From: CAYOXX01 sp964408025
GTDB taxonomy: Bacteria > Acidobacteriota > DATKUA01
Assembly: GCA_964408025.1 (NCBI GenBank)
Contig: CAYOXX010000002.1
Coordinates: 109,918 to 173,917 of the forward strand
Length of the DNA stretch: 64,000 nt
Reading direction: 5' to 3'
Made by a program: the position numbers and the translations under genes. A model generated the notes under the pieces. The model had not been told where the DNA came from and ran no database searches. It saw only the letters and a list, made by a program, of their open reading frames with translations. Each line of letters opens with the position of its first letter. Position 1 is the stretch's first letter. Positions 1 to 8,412 of this stretch are shown here, in pieces.

Positions 1-353
1 AAGGCGTCAGCGCGCAGATCGCGGTCTCGCTCCACGCTAGCCTCTTCTACCATCACCTAGAACCATACTACCTGTCTTGAGCAAGGATCATACCAACCCG
101 GCAAGCGAATGTGTCAAGGAACGTATACAACTCCAACGCGACCGGCCGCCGATAACTTACGCTTTCTCAAACATTTAGCATGCGCCACCTGAGGCTGACT
201 CCGATGTCGTCCGCTCCCGCCACCCGGCCCAATCGATACACTGTCCAAACAAAGGGACAACATCCGTCGCGTGACGGCCCGCCTCACCCGTCGAGCGGCA
301 CAATAGCAGACTAAAGTCAAGCCCGCACACCCCCGATAAACAGTGAGAAGAGA
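1..353. other. Gene-free left edge
   Basis: No coding frame here has a plausible start, ribosome binding site and protein-like composition. A weak purine-rich stretch lies just before the first gene at 354. I see no repeat, tRNA or convincing terminator. Confidence 0.5.
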
Positions 354-1799
354 ATGTCTTGCCGGGCTTCAGTGATGAAAATGCGGCCGCACGCGCATGG
401 TCGCCTCCCAGCCCTCGATACCCCTCTGCCTTCCGTTCGGACCGTCGCGAAAATCGACTTTCTCGACGACCACTGGCTGGAGTGCCGACGCGGTCTGCGT
501 CGCGCCTACAGCCAGGCCTTCAAGTCCCCCGCCAACCCAGTGGTCAGGCCGACCGAGCAGTGGGAGGAGAATCGGATTTACCTCTTCGGCTCCGTCCTGC
601 CCGCCGGCAACAGCGGCTACCGGATGTGGTACCAGACCTGCTCGGATCGCCTGCGGGGCCCGGACAAGGCCTTGGTCTGCGTCGCCGACTCCCACGACCT
701 GGTCTCGTGGCGGAAACAAATAAACGGTTTCCTCCCGTTCCGCGACCAGAAGAAGACTAATATAGTCCTCAAGTGCTCCGGCCCCGCGCCCCTCTACTCG
801 CCGTCCATCATCTTCGATGAGCGGGAGACCGATCCCGCCAAGCGCTTCAAGATGCTCTTCTGGGACAGCGGGCGCCCGAACGAGCGGCGCGGCGGTTGTG
901 TCGCCTTTTCGCCCAATGGCCTCCGCTGGCGGCGCCACGCTTCGAACCCGGTTTTCTGCAATCCCAACGATGTCCTAGTGACCTCACTCGATCCCGACGG
1001 CGGCTACCTGTGCTACCAGACGCTCCTCGTCGAAGACACGAGCCAGGACCACCCGCGGGACAACCTGCGGGGCCGGCGCAGGATCATCGGCCTGCGCACC
1101 AGCGGCGACTTCGTCAACTGGAGCGAGTCGAAGCCTATCCTCAGTCCCGACGACTCCGACCCCGCGGACGCGCAGTTCTACGGCATGGCGGTCCACAGGG
1201 AAGGCGACCTGTGGATCGGCCTGCTCTGGACCTACCGCGCCGGCAGCCAGACCAGCGACGTCCAGCTCGCCTGGAGCCGCGACGGCCGCCGCTGGCAGCG
1301 GCCCCGGGAGCGCCGACCGCTGATACCCCTCGGCGACCCGAGGCAATTCGACTGCGGCCTCATCTTCACCGCCTCGTCGCCGGTCGAACTCGACGGCCGG
1401 ATACACATTCTCTACGGCGGCTTCGACGGGCCCCACGACTCGCGCACGCGCTCTGCGGCCATCGGCCTCGCATCGCTGCGGCGGGACGGCTGGTGCGCGC
1501 TGGCGGCGGGGGACGAATGGGGCGAGCTGACCACCACTCCCCTTCCTTTCCCACCGCAGACGCTGCGACTCAACATCGACGCCTCCAGCGGTTGCTGCGC
1601 CGGCGAAATAATCGACGTAGAGAGCGGAGCGCCGTTGCCGGGCTGCTCGCTACACGACTCCATCCCGATACAGGATATGAACTCGCTCGCGGCGCGACTC
1701 CGCTGGCAAAGCACTCCTCACCCATCACCGGAGCCGGGCGCATGGGCACTGCGGCTTCGCTTGCGCAACGCGAATCTATACGCAGTAAAAGCGCCCTGA
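354..1799 (+). CDS. GH32/GH43-like beta-propeller protein
   Basis: About 481 residues without a signal peptide. Repeated blade-like motifs (HDLVSWRK, YSPSIIFDE, FSPNGLRWRRH, GDFVNWSE, WSRDGRRWQRP) are typical of the five-bladed beta-propeller glycosidase fold (GH32/43/68 and relatives). The 'S.DG..W.R' pattern usually marks the strand ends of such blades. A catalytic Asp/Glu set cannot be assigned with confidence, so the substrate is unknown. The start at 354 follows a purine-rich stretch; internal Met codons at 375 and 381 are alternatives. It stands alone, with a gap of about 350 bases before the next gene, so no operon context helps. The fold is a family inference from the blade motifs. 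Confidence 0.6.
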   Translation: MSCRASVMKMRPHAHGRLPALDTPLPSVRTVAKIDFLDDHWLECRRGLRRAYSQAFKSPANPVVRPTEQWEENRIYLFGSVLPAGNSGYRMWYQTCSDRLRGPDKALVCVADSHDLVSWRKQINGFLPFRDQKKTNIVLKCSGPAPLYSPSIIFDERETDPAKRFKMLFWDSGRPNERRGGCVAFSPNGLRWRRHASNPVFCNPNDVLVTSLDPDGGYLCYQTLLVEDTSQDHPRDNLRGRRRIIGLRTSGDFVNWSESKPILSPDDSDPADAQFYGMAVHREGDLWIGLLWTYRAGSQTSDVQLAWSRDGRRWQRPRERRPLIPLGDPRQFDCGLIFTASSPVELDGRIHILYGGFDGPHDSRTRSAAIGLASLRRDGWCALAAGDEWGELTTTPLPFPPQTLRLNIDASSGCCAGEIIDVESGAPLPGCSLHDSIPIQDMNSLAARLRWQSTPHPSPEPGAWALRLRLRNANLYAVKAP

Positions 1800-2145
1800 C
1801 CTACGGTAGAAATATCATCAGGTCAACAAGTTCATAACATTGCTAATTTATAAATAGTTTTTACACAAAAAGGCAAACCGATACAAAGATGACGGACACC
1901 AGGGGGGAGACCAGGGAGTGTGACTGTAGCAGTTGAATCCTGGTTGACACTTCGGGTCCTTTGGCCAGCAGATTCTGGGGCAGGGCTTATTCTTTGCGGC
2001 CAGCCTTAAAATGTCGAGGAAGGCAAAACTAGGCTTTTCATCTACATTGCATAATGATACCAGATTAGTTATAATACTTGCATTCAACAATAGACAGGTG
2101 CATAACCCCTGAGCAAGAAGAGGCGAGCATCTCTGGAGGTCAGCA
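1800..2145. other. Intergenic region without a confident gene
   Basis: The stretch between the propeller gene and the lipase is more AT-rich than its neighbours. A minus-strand frame (about 2070 down to 1848) encodes a Cys/Pro/Trp-rich tail with CPRICWPKDPKC. It lacks a good start codon outside the neighbouring gene. A clear Shine-Dalgarno (GGAGG) for the next gene sits at 2135-2139. Confidence 0.4.
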
Positions 2146-4038
2146 ATGAGTTCAACCCATCGTTCGATGTTTACAGCCTTCATAGCGATCGCAGCGTTGA
2201 CGATGATGTGTGTCTGCCAAGCGATGTCTCAAGAAAGGGAAGATCGCCCGACGGGCGATCCATTGGATTATCCGGTGCTCCTGGTTCACGGCCTCGGCGA
2301 AGGCCCCGGCGAAGAGGCCTTCGGCAGCCTCCAAGAGTTGCTCGAATCCTACTATTTCGACGTCGAAGTGATGGACTTCAACAGTTATGCCGGCAACTCC
2401 ATCGCCAGACACCGCGACGCCGGCAACCTGGGAACCCTCGCAGCTATCCTCGGGATCAGAATAAGGAGCGTACTGAAGCAGTACAACACCGACAGGCTCC
2501 ACATCGTCGCCCACAGCTACGGCGGCCTCATCGTCCAGGCGTACCTGCTGGATTACGGCGAGGATTACTCCTCGAAAAAGGGCGGCTACGGCGACAACGT
2601 AGACAAGGTGGTCTACATCCAGGTGCCGTTCTACGGCGTGGTCACCGACGATGAGGAGACGCTGCGGCAGATCGTTGAGGACACAGACTACGGCCCCTAC
2701 ACCGACTGGCAGGAAATCATGCGTACCCTTGAACTCGGCAGCCAGTGGATTTACGACATGGATGTCGCTCTACGTATAGAGAACCTATATCGAGACGAGA
2801 TTGACGCCATCACCCTGGTCGCCGGCGACGACGAGTTCGTCCCGCCGTTGTTCGGAACCCTCAACGCCTTCATGGAGAAAGGTAGGACCCATACTTTCCA
2901 CCGCTTCCGCATCTTCGACGGCCAGCAATGGGGTAACTACACGCACTCTCAACATCCTCTCAGCAAGACCAGGCAACGCGACTCACTAGCCTACGTACAG
3001 AGCACGACCGACCCTGTTTTCCTCTCTATTGTCAGCTTCCTCGAGGGCGGAAACATATGGCGCAAGATCGGAATGATCAACCTGCCGACCGATGTCATCG
3101 TCATGGTCAAATACGACAAGGTCAAGGGGTATAAGAATATCGGCGAGGGAGACGTAACTCTGACCCTCAAGAAAAAAGCAAAAGGCGGTAACGGTTCCAG
3201 GTCCGACGCTGCCCGCGCAGCCGGGAGCGGCGACGTTTCCAACGGCTACTTCAACTCGCGCTCACGGATCTTCGTCTTCTCCGACCTAGCGCCGGGCAGG
3301 TACGACATAAACATCAACAATCCTAAGGGAGAGGACTTTGAGCAAGGGTTTGAATTCTATCCGACTGACTTGAAATCCTACGCATATAACCCCAAGAAGA
3401 ACGAACTCCGGGAAGGCGATGTGCAGGTTTCCGACCTCGAAGGGCTCTACACGCTCGGCGGGCTGGTCTATCCGGGCAACATGCAATCCGCGCTGGTAGT
3501 GAATATCGCCGGCCGTGGCCTGAATACCAACGGCTTCGCCATCGAATTCGACATCGAGAACGCCGATCCCCAGTGGTACGACAAGGGAGTGGTGTTCTCG
3601 ATGATGAACCAGAACGGCCCGCTACCTCCGGGTGGGCGCCCTCGGGATAACGGCGCACGGCTAGAGTTCGTCATTCGCGGTACTAACGTCAAACCAGGCA
3701 CCAGCACTAAGCACGCCAGCAAGATTACCTTTTACCTAGTGGTAGATAAAAATCGAGATAATGTAAAGCAGTATCCGGGCGAAGGCGTAGAATACAAAAC
3801 CAGCGAGACCTGGAACTGGATGCTGAGACATCACGTGAGGCTCACGGTTGAAACCATCAACGGAGTCTGCTGGGTCAAGTGCTGGGTGGACGGTGAATTC
3901 GTTTTCGATCTGGACAAGAGCGCTCCCTACTACAATCCGAACCCGGTCATCTACTTCGGCGGCTCCGAGTTCAACGTCGACTACCACGCGCCCAAAGGCG
4001 CCCGGCTGTCAAACTTCAGAATCTACAACCTCCAATAG
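2146..4038 (+). CDS. Secreted alpha/beta-hydrolase (lipase-like) with C-terminal jelly-roll domain
   Basis: A 630-residue protein with an N-terminal signal peptide (hydrophobic stretch ending near residue 28). The hydrolase domain covers roughly residues 38-290. It has the strand YPVLLVHGLGEG, the nucleophile elbow AHSYGG (Ser in A-x-S-x-G), a candidate acid in VAGDDEFVP and a candidate His in THSQHP, as in lipases and PGAP1-like esterases. The rest contains a Gly/Ser-rich beta region and, from about residue 430, a concanavalin/LamG-like beta-sandwich (GLVYPGNMQSALVV, ITFYLVV, CWVDGEFVFDLD), probably for binding. GGAGG seven bases upstream fixes the start. It is likely an extracellular or outer-surface esterase; the substrate is unknown. 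A hairpin follows the stop codon. Confidence 0.75.
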   Translation: MSSTHRSMFTAFIAIAALTMMCVCQAMSQEREDRPTGDPLDYPVLLVHGLGEGPGEEAFGSLQELLESYYFDVEVMDFNSYAGNSIARHRDAGNLGTLAAILGIRIRSVLKQYNTDRLHIVAHSYGGLIVQAYLLDYGEDYSSKKGGYGDNVDKVVYIQVPFYGVVTDDEETLRQIVEDTDYGPYTDWQEIMRTLELGSQWIYDMDVALRIENLYRDEIDAITLVAGDDEFVPPLFGTLNAFMEKGRTHTFHRFRIFDGQQWGNYTHSQHPLSKTRQRDSLAYVQSTTDPVFLSIVSFLEGGNIWRKIGMINLPTDVIVMVKYDKVKGYKNIGEGDVTLTLKKKAKGGNGSRSDAARAAGSGDVSNGYFNSRSRIFVFSDLAPGRYDININNPKGEDFEQGFEFYPTDLKSYAYNPKKNELREGDVQVSDLEGLYTLGGLVYPGNMQSALVVNIAGRGLNTNGFAIEFDIENADPQWYDKGVVFSMMNQNGPLPPGGRPRDNGARLEFVIRGTNVKPGTSTKHASKITFYLVVDKNRDNVKQYPGEGVEYKTSETWNWMLRHHVRLTVETINGVCWVKCWVDGEFVFDLDKSAPYYNPNPVIYFGGSEFNVDYHAPKGARLSNFRIYNLQ

Positions 4039-4058
4039 ACGTCAGAGGAGGCTGGCTC

Positions 4059-4085
4059 AGAACCGCCGTAGGGATCGGCGGTTCT
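4059..4085 (+). terminator. Stem-loop after the lipase gene
   Basis: A perfect 10-bp stem (AGAACCGCCG at 4059-4068 with its complement at 4076-4085) has a 7-base loop and starts 20 bases after the stop codon. The following T-tract is weak (TGTGT), so termination is probable, not certain. Confidence 0.55.
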
Positions 4086-4717
4086 TGTGTACATAGCCCA
4101 GTTCGAAGTGCAGAAAAGTGGATAAGCGAGGGTTCTGCAGCGTATAGAGCCCTTAGGCACTTACATCGCCCTCAAAGGATCAGGGCAGATAGGGAGAATA
4201 CTCCACTAAATTCTTCGAGAGCAGAAAAAGGACATCTCTTCATCTCTGTGGTGGCCGATGTAATATAAAGTGTCTCGATTCAGGAATGGTACCCTGCCAT
4301 CCCACCCCGTTCCGCTGCCCCGTGACAGGGGCAGCTTCGCTCCTAGATTGATAATGCCATAAGGGATCGCTTTATGGGCAGGTTGCGAGAGGAGAATACC
4401 TCTTCTCTGTAGAGCATCTGAGTGGGGTGGGCAATTTCTTAAAAGATTCTTGTCCGCTTTCGATACTAGCAGAGTTTAGTTAGGTGTGTCGCATTTATGG
4501 GTGGGGATTCAGTATCAGCAATCCTTCTGAGCCTGCCGGAAACCTAGGGATCATTGACATGGCAATTGAGCTAACAGCACAAGTTCTATCATCCTATACA
4601 GTGGCTAGCGTTAACTAAGCCATGCCAAAACTATGAAAGGAGGTCAAGGAACGGAGGCTTAAAGTAACTCTTATGGAATCTAAGATCCAATTGGTGTGCT
4701 GGAGAAAGGAGATGCAA
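4086..4717. other. AT-rich intergenic region with a repeat copy
   Basis: About 630 bases without a supported gene, separating two secreted-protein genes. It contains one copy of the dispersed intergenic repeat described at 15511 (around 4314-4356) and a ribosome binding site (AGAAAGGAG, 4703-4711) for the kelch gene. No tRNA or known riboswitch is recognisable. Confidence 0.5.
4314..4356 (+). repeat. Dispersed intergenic repeat, copy 1 (5' half)
   Basis: The core CGCTGCCCCGTGACAGGGGC followed by AGCTTCGCTCCTAGATTGAT matches copies near 6758, 15511 and 16323. It shares the order CTGCC...GACA..AGCA..TTCGCTC..AGAT..ATAG. The upstream flank (GGAATGGTACC...CCCGTTC) also resembles that of the 16323 copy. 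Confidence 0.5.
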
Positions 4718-6565
4718 ATGAAAAAGCTACTATTTGTCAGTTTCTCACTATCACTATTAGCCTGTTGTTTCGTAATCCCGATTTCAATAGCTCAGGAGGC
4801 GGAATGGGTTGATGTTAGCACACTAGGCCCTTCAGTTCGTGCAACACCCGCAATGGTCTATGACGAAGAAAATAATGTAGGAGTACTTTTTGGTGGGGGG
4901 GCTAACATAGGTGGGATTCATAATGATTATGGTGATACTTGGATATGGGATAGTAGTACTAGAACATGGACTGAGGTTACACCAACAGATCCAGAATCAT
5001 CACCTTCCAAACGTAGAGTAGCTGGAATGGCTTACTATAGTAATGGAAAAGCGATTCTTTTTGGTGGAATTACCGGCACTGGTGGAACTACCGTCATTCA
5101 CTATGATACTTGGATATGGGATAGTAGTACTAGAACATGGAATGATGTTACTCCAGAGGACGTTGATGATAGAGTAGCAAATGGCACATGGCCTGCTAAA
5201 CGTGGTTTAACTAAATTAGCTTATGATAGTGCTAGAGATAGAGTAGTACTTTTTGGAGGATGGGATGGATATAACTATTTTGGTGATACATGGGAATGGG
5301 ATGATGACAATAGAATATGGATAGATGTAACTCCTTCTGGCGATTCTCCATCTGGGAGATATAGCCATGATATGGCCTATGATGGTGTTAATGGAATTGT
5401 CCTCTTTGGTGGAAATGACCGGGTGGTACGTGGTGATACTTGGATATGGGATGGTACTAATTGGCAAGAAGTCACTCCTGAAATAGGACCATCACCTTCT
5501 AGGCGTGAGTCGCCTGCAATGGCTTATGACAGCACGAGCAACAGAGTGATCCTCTTTGGGGGACTGCATTATGATCCAAAAGAGTTCAAAGACGACACTT
5601 GGGAATGGGACGGTAATACGAGAACATGGACTGATATCAGCACACCAGGACCAGATGCCCGCCTATATCATGCGATGGCCTATGATAGCGAAAATAGTGT
5701 GATGGTTCTTTTTGGAGGAGTATATGACCCATTGGTTTTTTTAGATGACACATGGGAATACGGCCCTGTTTGTATAGAAAACGAAATAACCGCCACGGAT
5801 CCGGACGGCAACAGTAACTATTGTTCATCAATTCAAGAGGCTGTCGATTTAGTCGACGGTGAAGGCTGGGAGATTACCGTTGGATCTGGCGAGTATGATG
5901 AATACGTCCTGATCCGTGGGAAAGTAAACCTCGCTATCAGAACATCATGCGCTGCTGAAGTAAAAGGCTTTATGCTCCAAAAATGCAACAACATCACAAT
6001 TGACGGCTTCACAATTGATGCAGAGGGCTCAGGTGCTAACGGCGTCACGCTGATGGGCGGCAATAACGATAATAGCGACGTCACCATCACTAACTGCGAT
6101 ATCCACGGAGCTGGCAACAGCTACAGCGGCATCAAAGCGGCGCGGGGCAATCCCAACACAACAATCATTGGTAACCACATCCATCACAATGGCCGCAACG
6201 GGATAGTATTTATCGATGCCGCAGGTGGGCCGCACTTCATTACAAACAACGTCATCGAAGCAAATGGTTGGAATGGATTGAAAGTCGCCCGGCAACACGA
6301 GATCACTCTGACCGGTAACACGATCACAGCCAATGGCACAAGATCAGGTACTACTGGAGGCCGCTATGGAGTTCTCCGCGAGCGAACTACCGGGACAGGC
6401 TGGCCGGAAGGGATCACGCTCATCAACAACGTAATAACTGATAACAACGGGACGGTCCAGACAGGAAAGAGCTCAATTGATCTCGGAAACTACGACCAGA
6501 TGCTGGATGAGACAGACAGCGGCAACACTACAACCTCTGGAGACGAAGGACCTGGCGTGAGCTAG
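4718..6565 (+). CDS. Secreted kelch-repeat propeller fused to a right-handed beta-helix
   Basis: About 615 residues when started at ATG 4718, which has AGAAAGGAG six bases upstream and gives a clean signal peptide (MKKLLFVSFSLSLLACC...SIAQ). Residues about 30-345 form six kelch-like blades, each with a MAYD......VLFGG...DTW.WD..T..W..VTP pattern. Residues about 360-610 form a right-handed beta-helix with NNITIDGF, NTTIIGNHIHHNGRNGI and EITLTGNTITANG coils, as in pectate-lyase-like folds. The first half is strikingly AT-rich and has near-identical DNA repeats (4928-4964 and 5102-5138). From about 5770 the base composition becomes GC-richer. This looks like a recent domain fusion or transfer. 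The role is probably surface glycan binding, but no catalytic residues are evident. Confidence 0.75.
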   Translation: MKKLLFVSFSLSLLACCFVIPISIAQEAEWVDVSTLGPSVRATPAMVYDEENNVGVLFGGGANIGGIHNDYGDTWIWDSSTRTWTEVTPTDPESSPSKRRVAGMAYYSNGKAILFGGITGTGGTTVIHYDTWIWDSSTRTWNDVTPEDVDDRVANGTWPAKRGLTKLAYDSARDRVVLFGGWDGYNYFGDTWEWDDDNRIWIDVTPSGDSPSGRYSHDMAYDGVNGIVLFGGNDRVVRGDTWIWDGTNWQEVTPEIGPSPSRRESPAMAYDSTSNRVILFGGLHYDPKEFKDDTWEWDGNTRTWTDISTPGPDARLYHAMAYDSENSVMVLFGGVYDPLVFLDDTWEYGPVCIENEITATDPDGNSNYCSSIQEAVDLVDGEGWEITVGSGEYDEYVLIRGKVNLAIRTSCAAEVKGFMLQKCNNITIDGFTIDAEGSGANGVTLMGGNNDNSDVTITNCDIHGAGNSYSGIKAARGNPNTTIIGNHIHHNGRNGIVFIDAAGGPHFITNNVIEANGWNGLKVARQHEITLTGNTITANGTRSGTTGGRYGVLRERTTGTGWPEGITLINNVITDNNGTVQTGKSSIDLGNYDQMLDETDSGNTTTSGDEGPGVS

Positions 6566-6592
6566 TACATCCCTTCAGTGCGAAAATATATT

Positions 6593-6623
6593 GAGGCCGC
6601 CTGAAAAACGGCGGCCTCGTTTT
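6593..6623 (+). terminator. Rho-independent terminator after kelch gene
   Basis: A perfect 9-bp stem GAGGCCGCC (6593-6601) pairs with GGCGGCCTC (6610-6618) across an 8-base A-rich loop and is followed by GTTTT. It lies 28 bases after the stop codon. Confidence 0.85.
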
Positions 6624-6757
6624 AACTTCCTGATGATATTGACCAAAGGAACATGTCTTTCTTACCAAACTCTCATCTCTACAATAACTAGCGCATCCTC
6701 TGAGAACCGCTTTCTCGGTAAAGGGAACATTGTGACCATCCGTCCTTTTACAATTAG

Positions 6758-6860
6758 CTGCCCCACGACACCAGCAGCTACGCCCACAGGCTGATAGCTG
6801 CAGTAGAGTTTGTAAGGGCGGATAACCGCGGAGGGGTGAGATTTGCGGTGGGGGGCAGAA
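6758..6860 (+). repeat. Dispersed intergenic repeat, copy 2 (full length)
   Basis: A roughly 100-base unit starts CTGCCCCACGACACCAGCAG, continues with CTGATAGCTG and ends GGGGTGAGATTTGCGGTGGG. The same two ends occur in the same order and spacing at 15511-15610. It lies between the kelch terminator and the catabolic cluster. Confidence 0.55.
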
Positions 6861-7021
6861 TGTTTGTTTGGTCCTGTGCTTTGGTTGTGTGAGCCTCTTC
6901 CGTCAGGGTTGGATGGAGTCTTCAGCTATGGTTTCAATTGCTTTCAAAAGCCGGGTTAGCTAGTCTGGGAACGGTAAAGAAATCAATCCCATGTCAAATT
7001 CCTAACACGAGGGGAAAAGAA

Positions 7022-8386
7022 ATGAATTTCCGCGACCTCTCTTTCGTTGATGCTCCCATGATCAAGACACAGCCCCCCGGGCCTGTATCCAGGGAATATC
7101 TTGATTCCCAGTCCACCCATGAAGGTTCGGCTGTCTCGTATCCGCGAGGGATGCCGATGGCGCTCCGCAGAGCGAAAGGTGCAACCGTTGAGGATGTCGA
7201 CGGAAATCTCTTCATCGATTTCTTTAGTGGTGCCGGGGTCATAAACGTGGGCCACTCGAATCCGGATGTGATAGAGGCGGCTCACCGACAGATCGATGAA
7301 ATCACCCACGCCCTTGACTTCCCCACCCCTGCCAGGAAATCGCTGGTGGAGAAGCTCCTATCACTTCTGCCGGCCCCTCTGAACAAAGTCTTTTTCGGAG
7401 GGCCGACCGGATCTGACGCCGTGGAAGCGGCGATGAAGCTGGCGAAATATTACACGCGGCGCATCCCGATGATCTCCTTCGAGGGCGCCTATCACGGCAT
7501 GACTGCCGGCGCGCTCTCTCTAACCAGTGGTGACTGCTTTAGGGAAGATTTTCTTCCAGGCCTTCCAGAGGTTCACTTCGTTCCCTACCCCTACTGCTAC
7601 CGCTGCGCATTCGGGATGGAACCTGAAACGTGCGACCTGCACTGCGCCAAACACATCGACCACATTCTGGAAGACCCTCATTCCGGCGTGGCGAGGCCGG
7701 CAGCGGTTATTTTCGAAGCGATTCAAGGGGAGGGTGGTTCCATTATCCCGCCGGATCAGTTCGCACGGGAACTCAGGGAGATATGCGATCGACACGATCT
7801 CCTTTTGATAGTAGACGAAATCCAGGCCGGATTCTGCCGCACGGGCAGGACCTTTGCCTTTGAACACTACGGGATCGTGCCCGATATCGTCACCATGAGC
7901 AAAGCATTGGGAGGCGCCGGCTTTCCGATATCCTGCATTGCATACAGAGAGAAGCTGGACAAATGGCCGGCCGGCAAGCACATCGGCACCTTCCGCGGCA
8001 ACGTTGTGGCCTACGCAGCCGGAAGCGCGGCTATCGATTTCATGATTAAGAACAGCCTGGCAGAGTACGCTGCCGAAATGGGCGAATCGATGCTCTCCTG
8101 GCTAAAGGAGATAGAAAAGGATTCCAGAATCGTAGGGGAAGCTCGCGGAAAAGGGCTTATGCTTGGCCTTGAACTGGTGAAGGACAAGGAAACAAAAGAG
8201 CCGGCCCCCGAACTGGCAAAGAAGGTAAGAACTATCTGTCACCGCCGCGGCCTGCTGATCGAGGTCGGTGGACACTATTTCAACGTTGCGCGCTTCCTCC
8301 CGCCCCTAGTCATCACTGAAAACCTGGCAAAGAAGGGGGTCGAGATAATAGCGGATTCGCTTAGGGAGGCTGAGAAATCGTTTTAG
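7022..8386 (+). CDS. Class III PLP-dependent aminotransferase
   Basis: About 454 residues from ATG 7022, preceded by GGGGAAAAG; an upstream in-frame Met at 6938 lacks such a site. It has the class III hallmarks: a glycine-rich cofactor region (GGPTGSDAVEAAMKLAK), DEIQAGFCRTG with the Asp that contacts the pyridine nitrogen, and the PLP lysine in SKALGG (about Lys294). This family moves amino groups from omega- or gamma-amino compounds (GABA, diaminobutyrate, beta-alanine, ornithine) to a 2-oxo acid. It opens a same-strand cluster with hydantoinase, decarboxylase, transporter, racemase and M20 hydrolase. It probably acts on an amino acid released or made by those enzymes. The exact substrate is inference only; beta-amino acids are attractive because dihydropyrimidine breakdown yields them. 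Confidence 0.85.
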   Translation: MNFRDLSFVDAPMIKTQPPGPVSREYLDSQSTHEGSAVSYPRGMPMALRRAKGATVEDVDGNLFIDFFSGAGVINVGHSNPDVIEAAHRQIDEITHALDFPTPARKSLVEKLLSLLPAPLNKVFFGGPTGSDAVEAAMKLAKYYTRRIPMISFEGAYHGMTAGALSLTSGDCFREDFLPGLPEVHFVPYPYCYRCAFGMEPETCDLHCAKHIDHILEDPHSGVARPAAVIFEAIQGEGGSIIPPDQFARELREICDRHDLLLIVDEIQAGFCRTGRTFAFEHYGIVPDIVTMSKALGGAGFPISCIAYREKLDKWPAGKHIGTFRGNVVAYAAGSAAIDFMIKNSLAEYAAEMGESMLSWLKEIEKDSRIVGEARGKGLMLGLELVKDKETKEPAPELAKKVRTICHRRGLLIEVGGHYFNVARFLPPLVITENLAKKGVEIIADSLREAEKSF

Positions 8387-8412
8387 ACCAATAATGTATT
8401 TGTTGTGAGTAG

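Noticed and set aside
6830..6860. Sigma-54-like GG/GC spacing (AGGGGTGAGATTTGCG) before the catabolic cluster
   Set aside because: It lies inside the dispersed repeat and recurs at 15595; positions 4-6 of the -24 box do not fit, so it is probably incidental.
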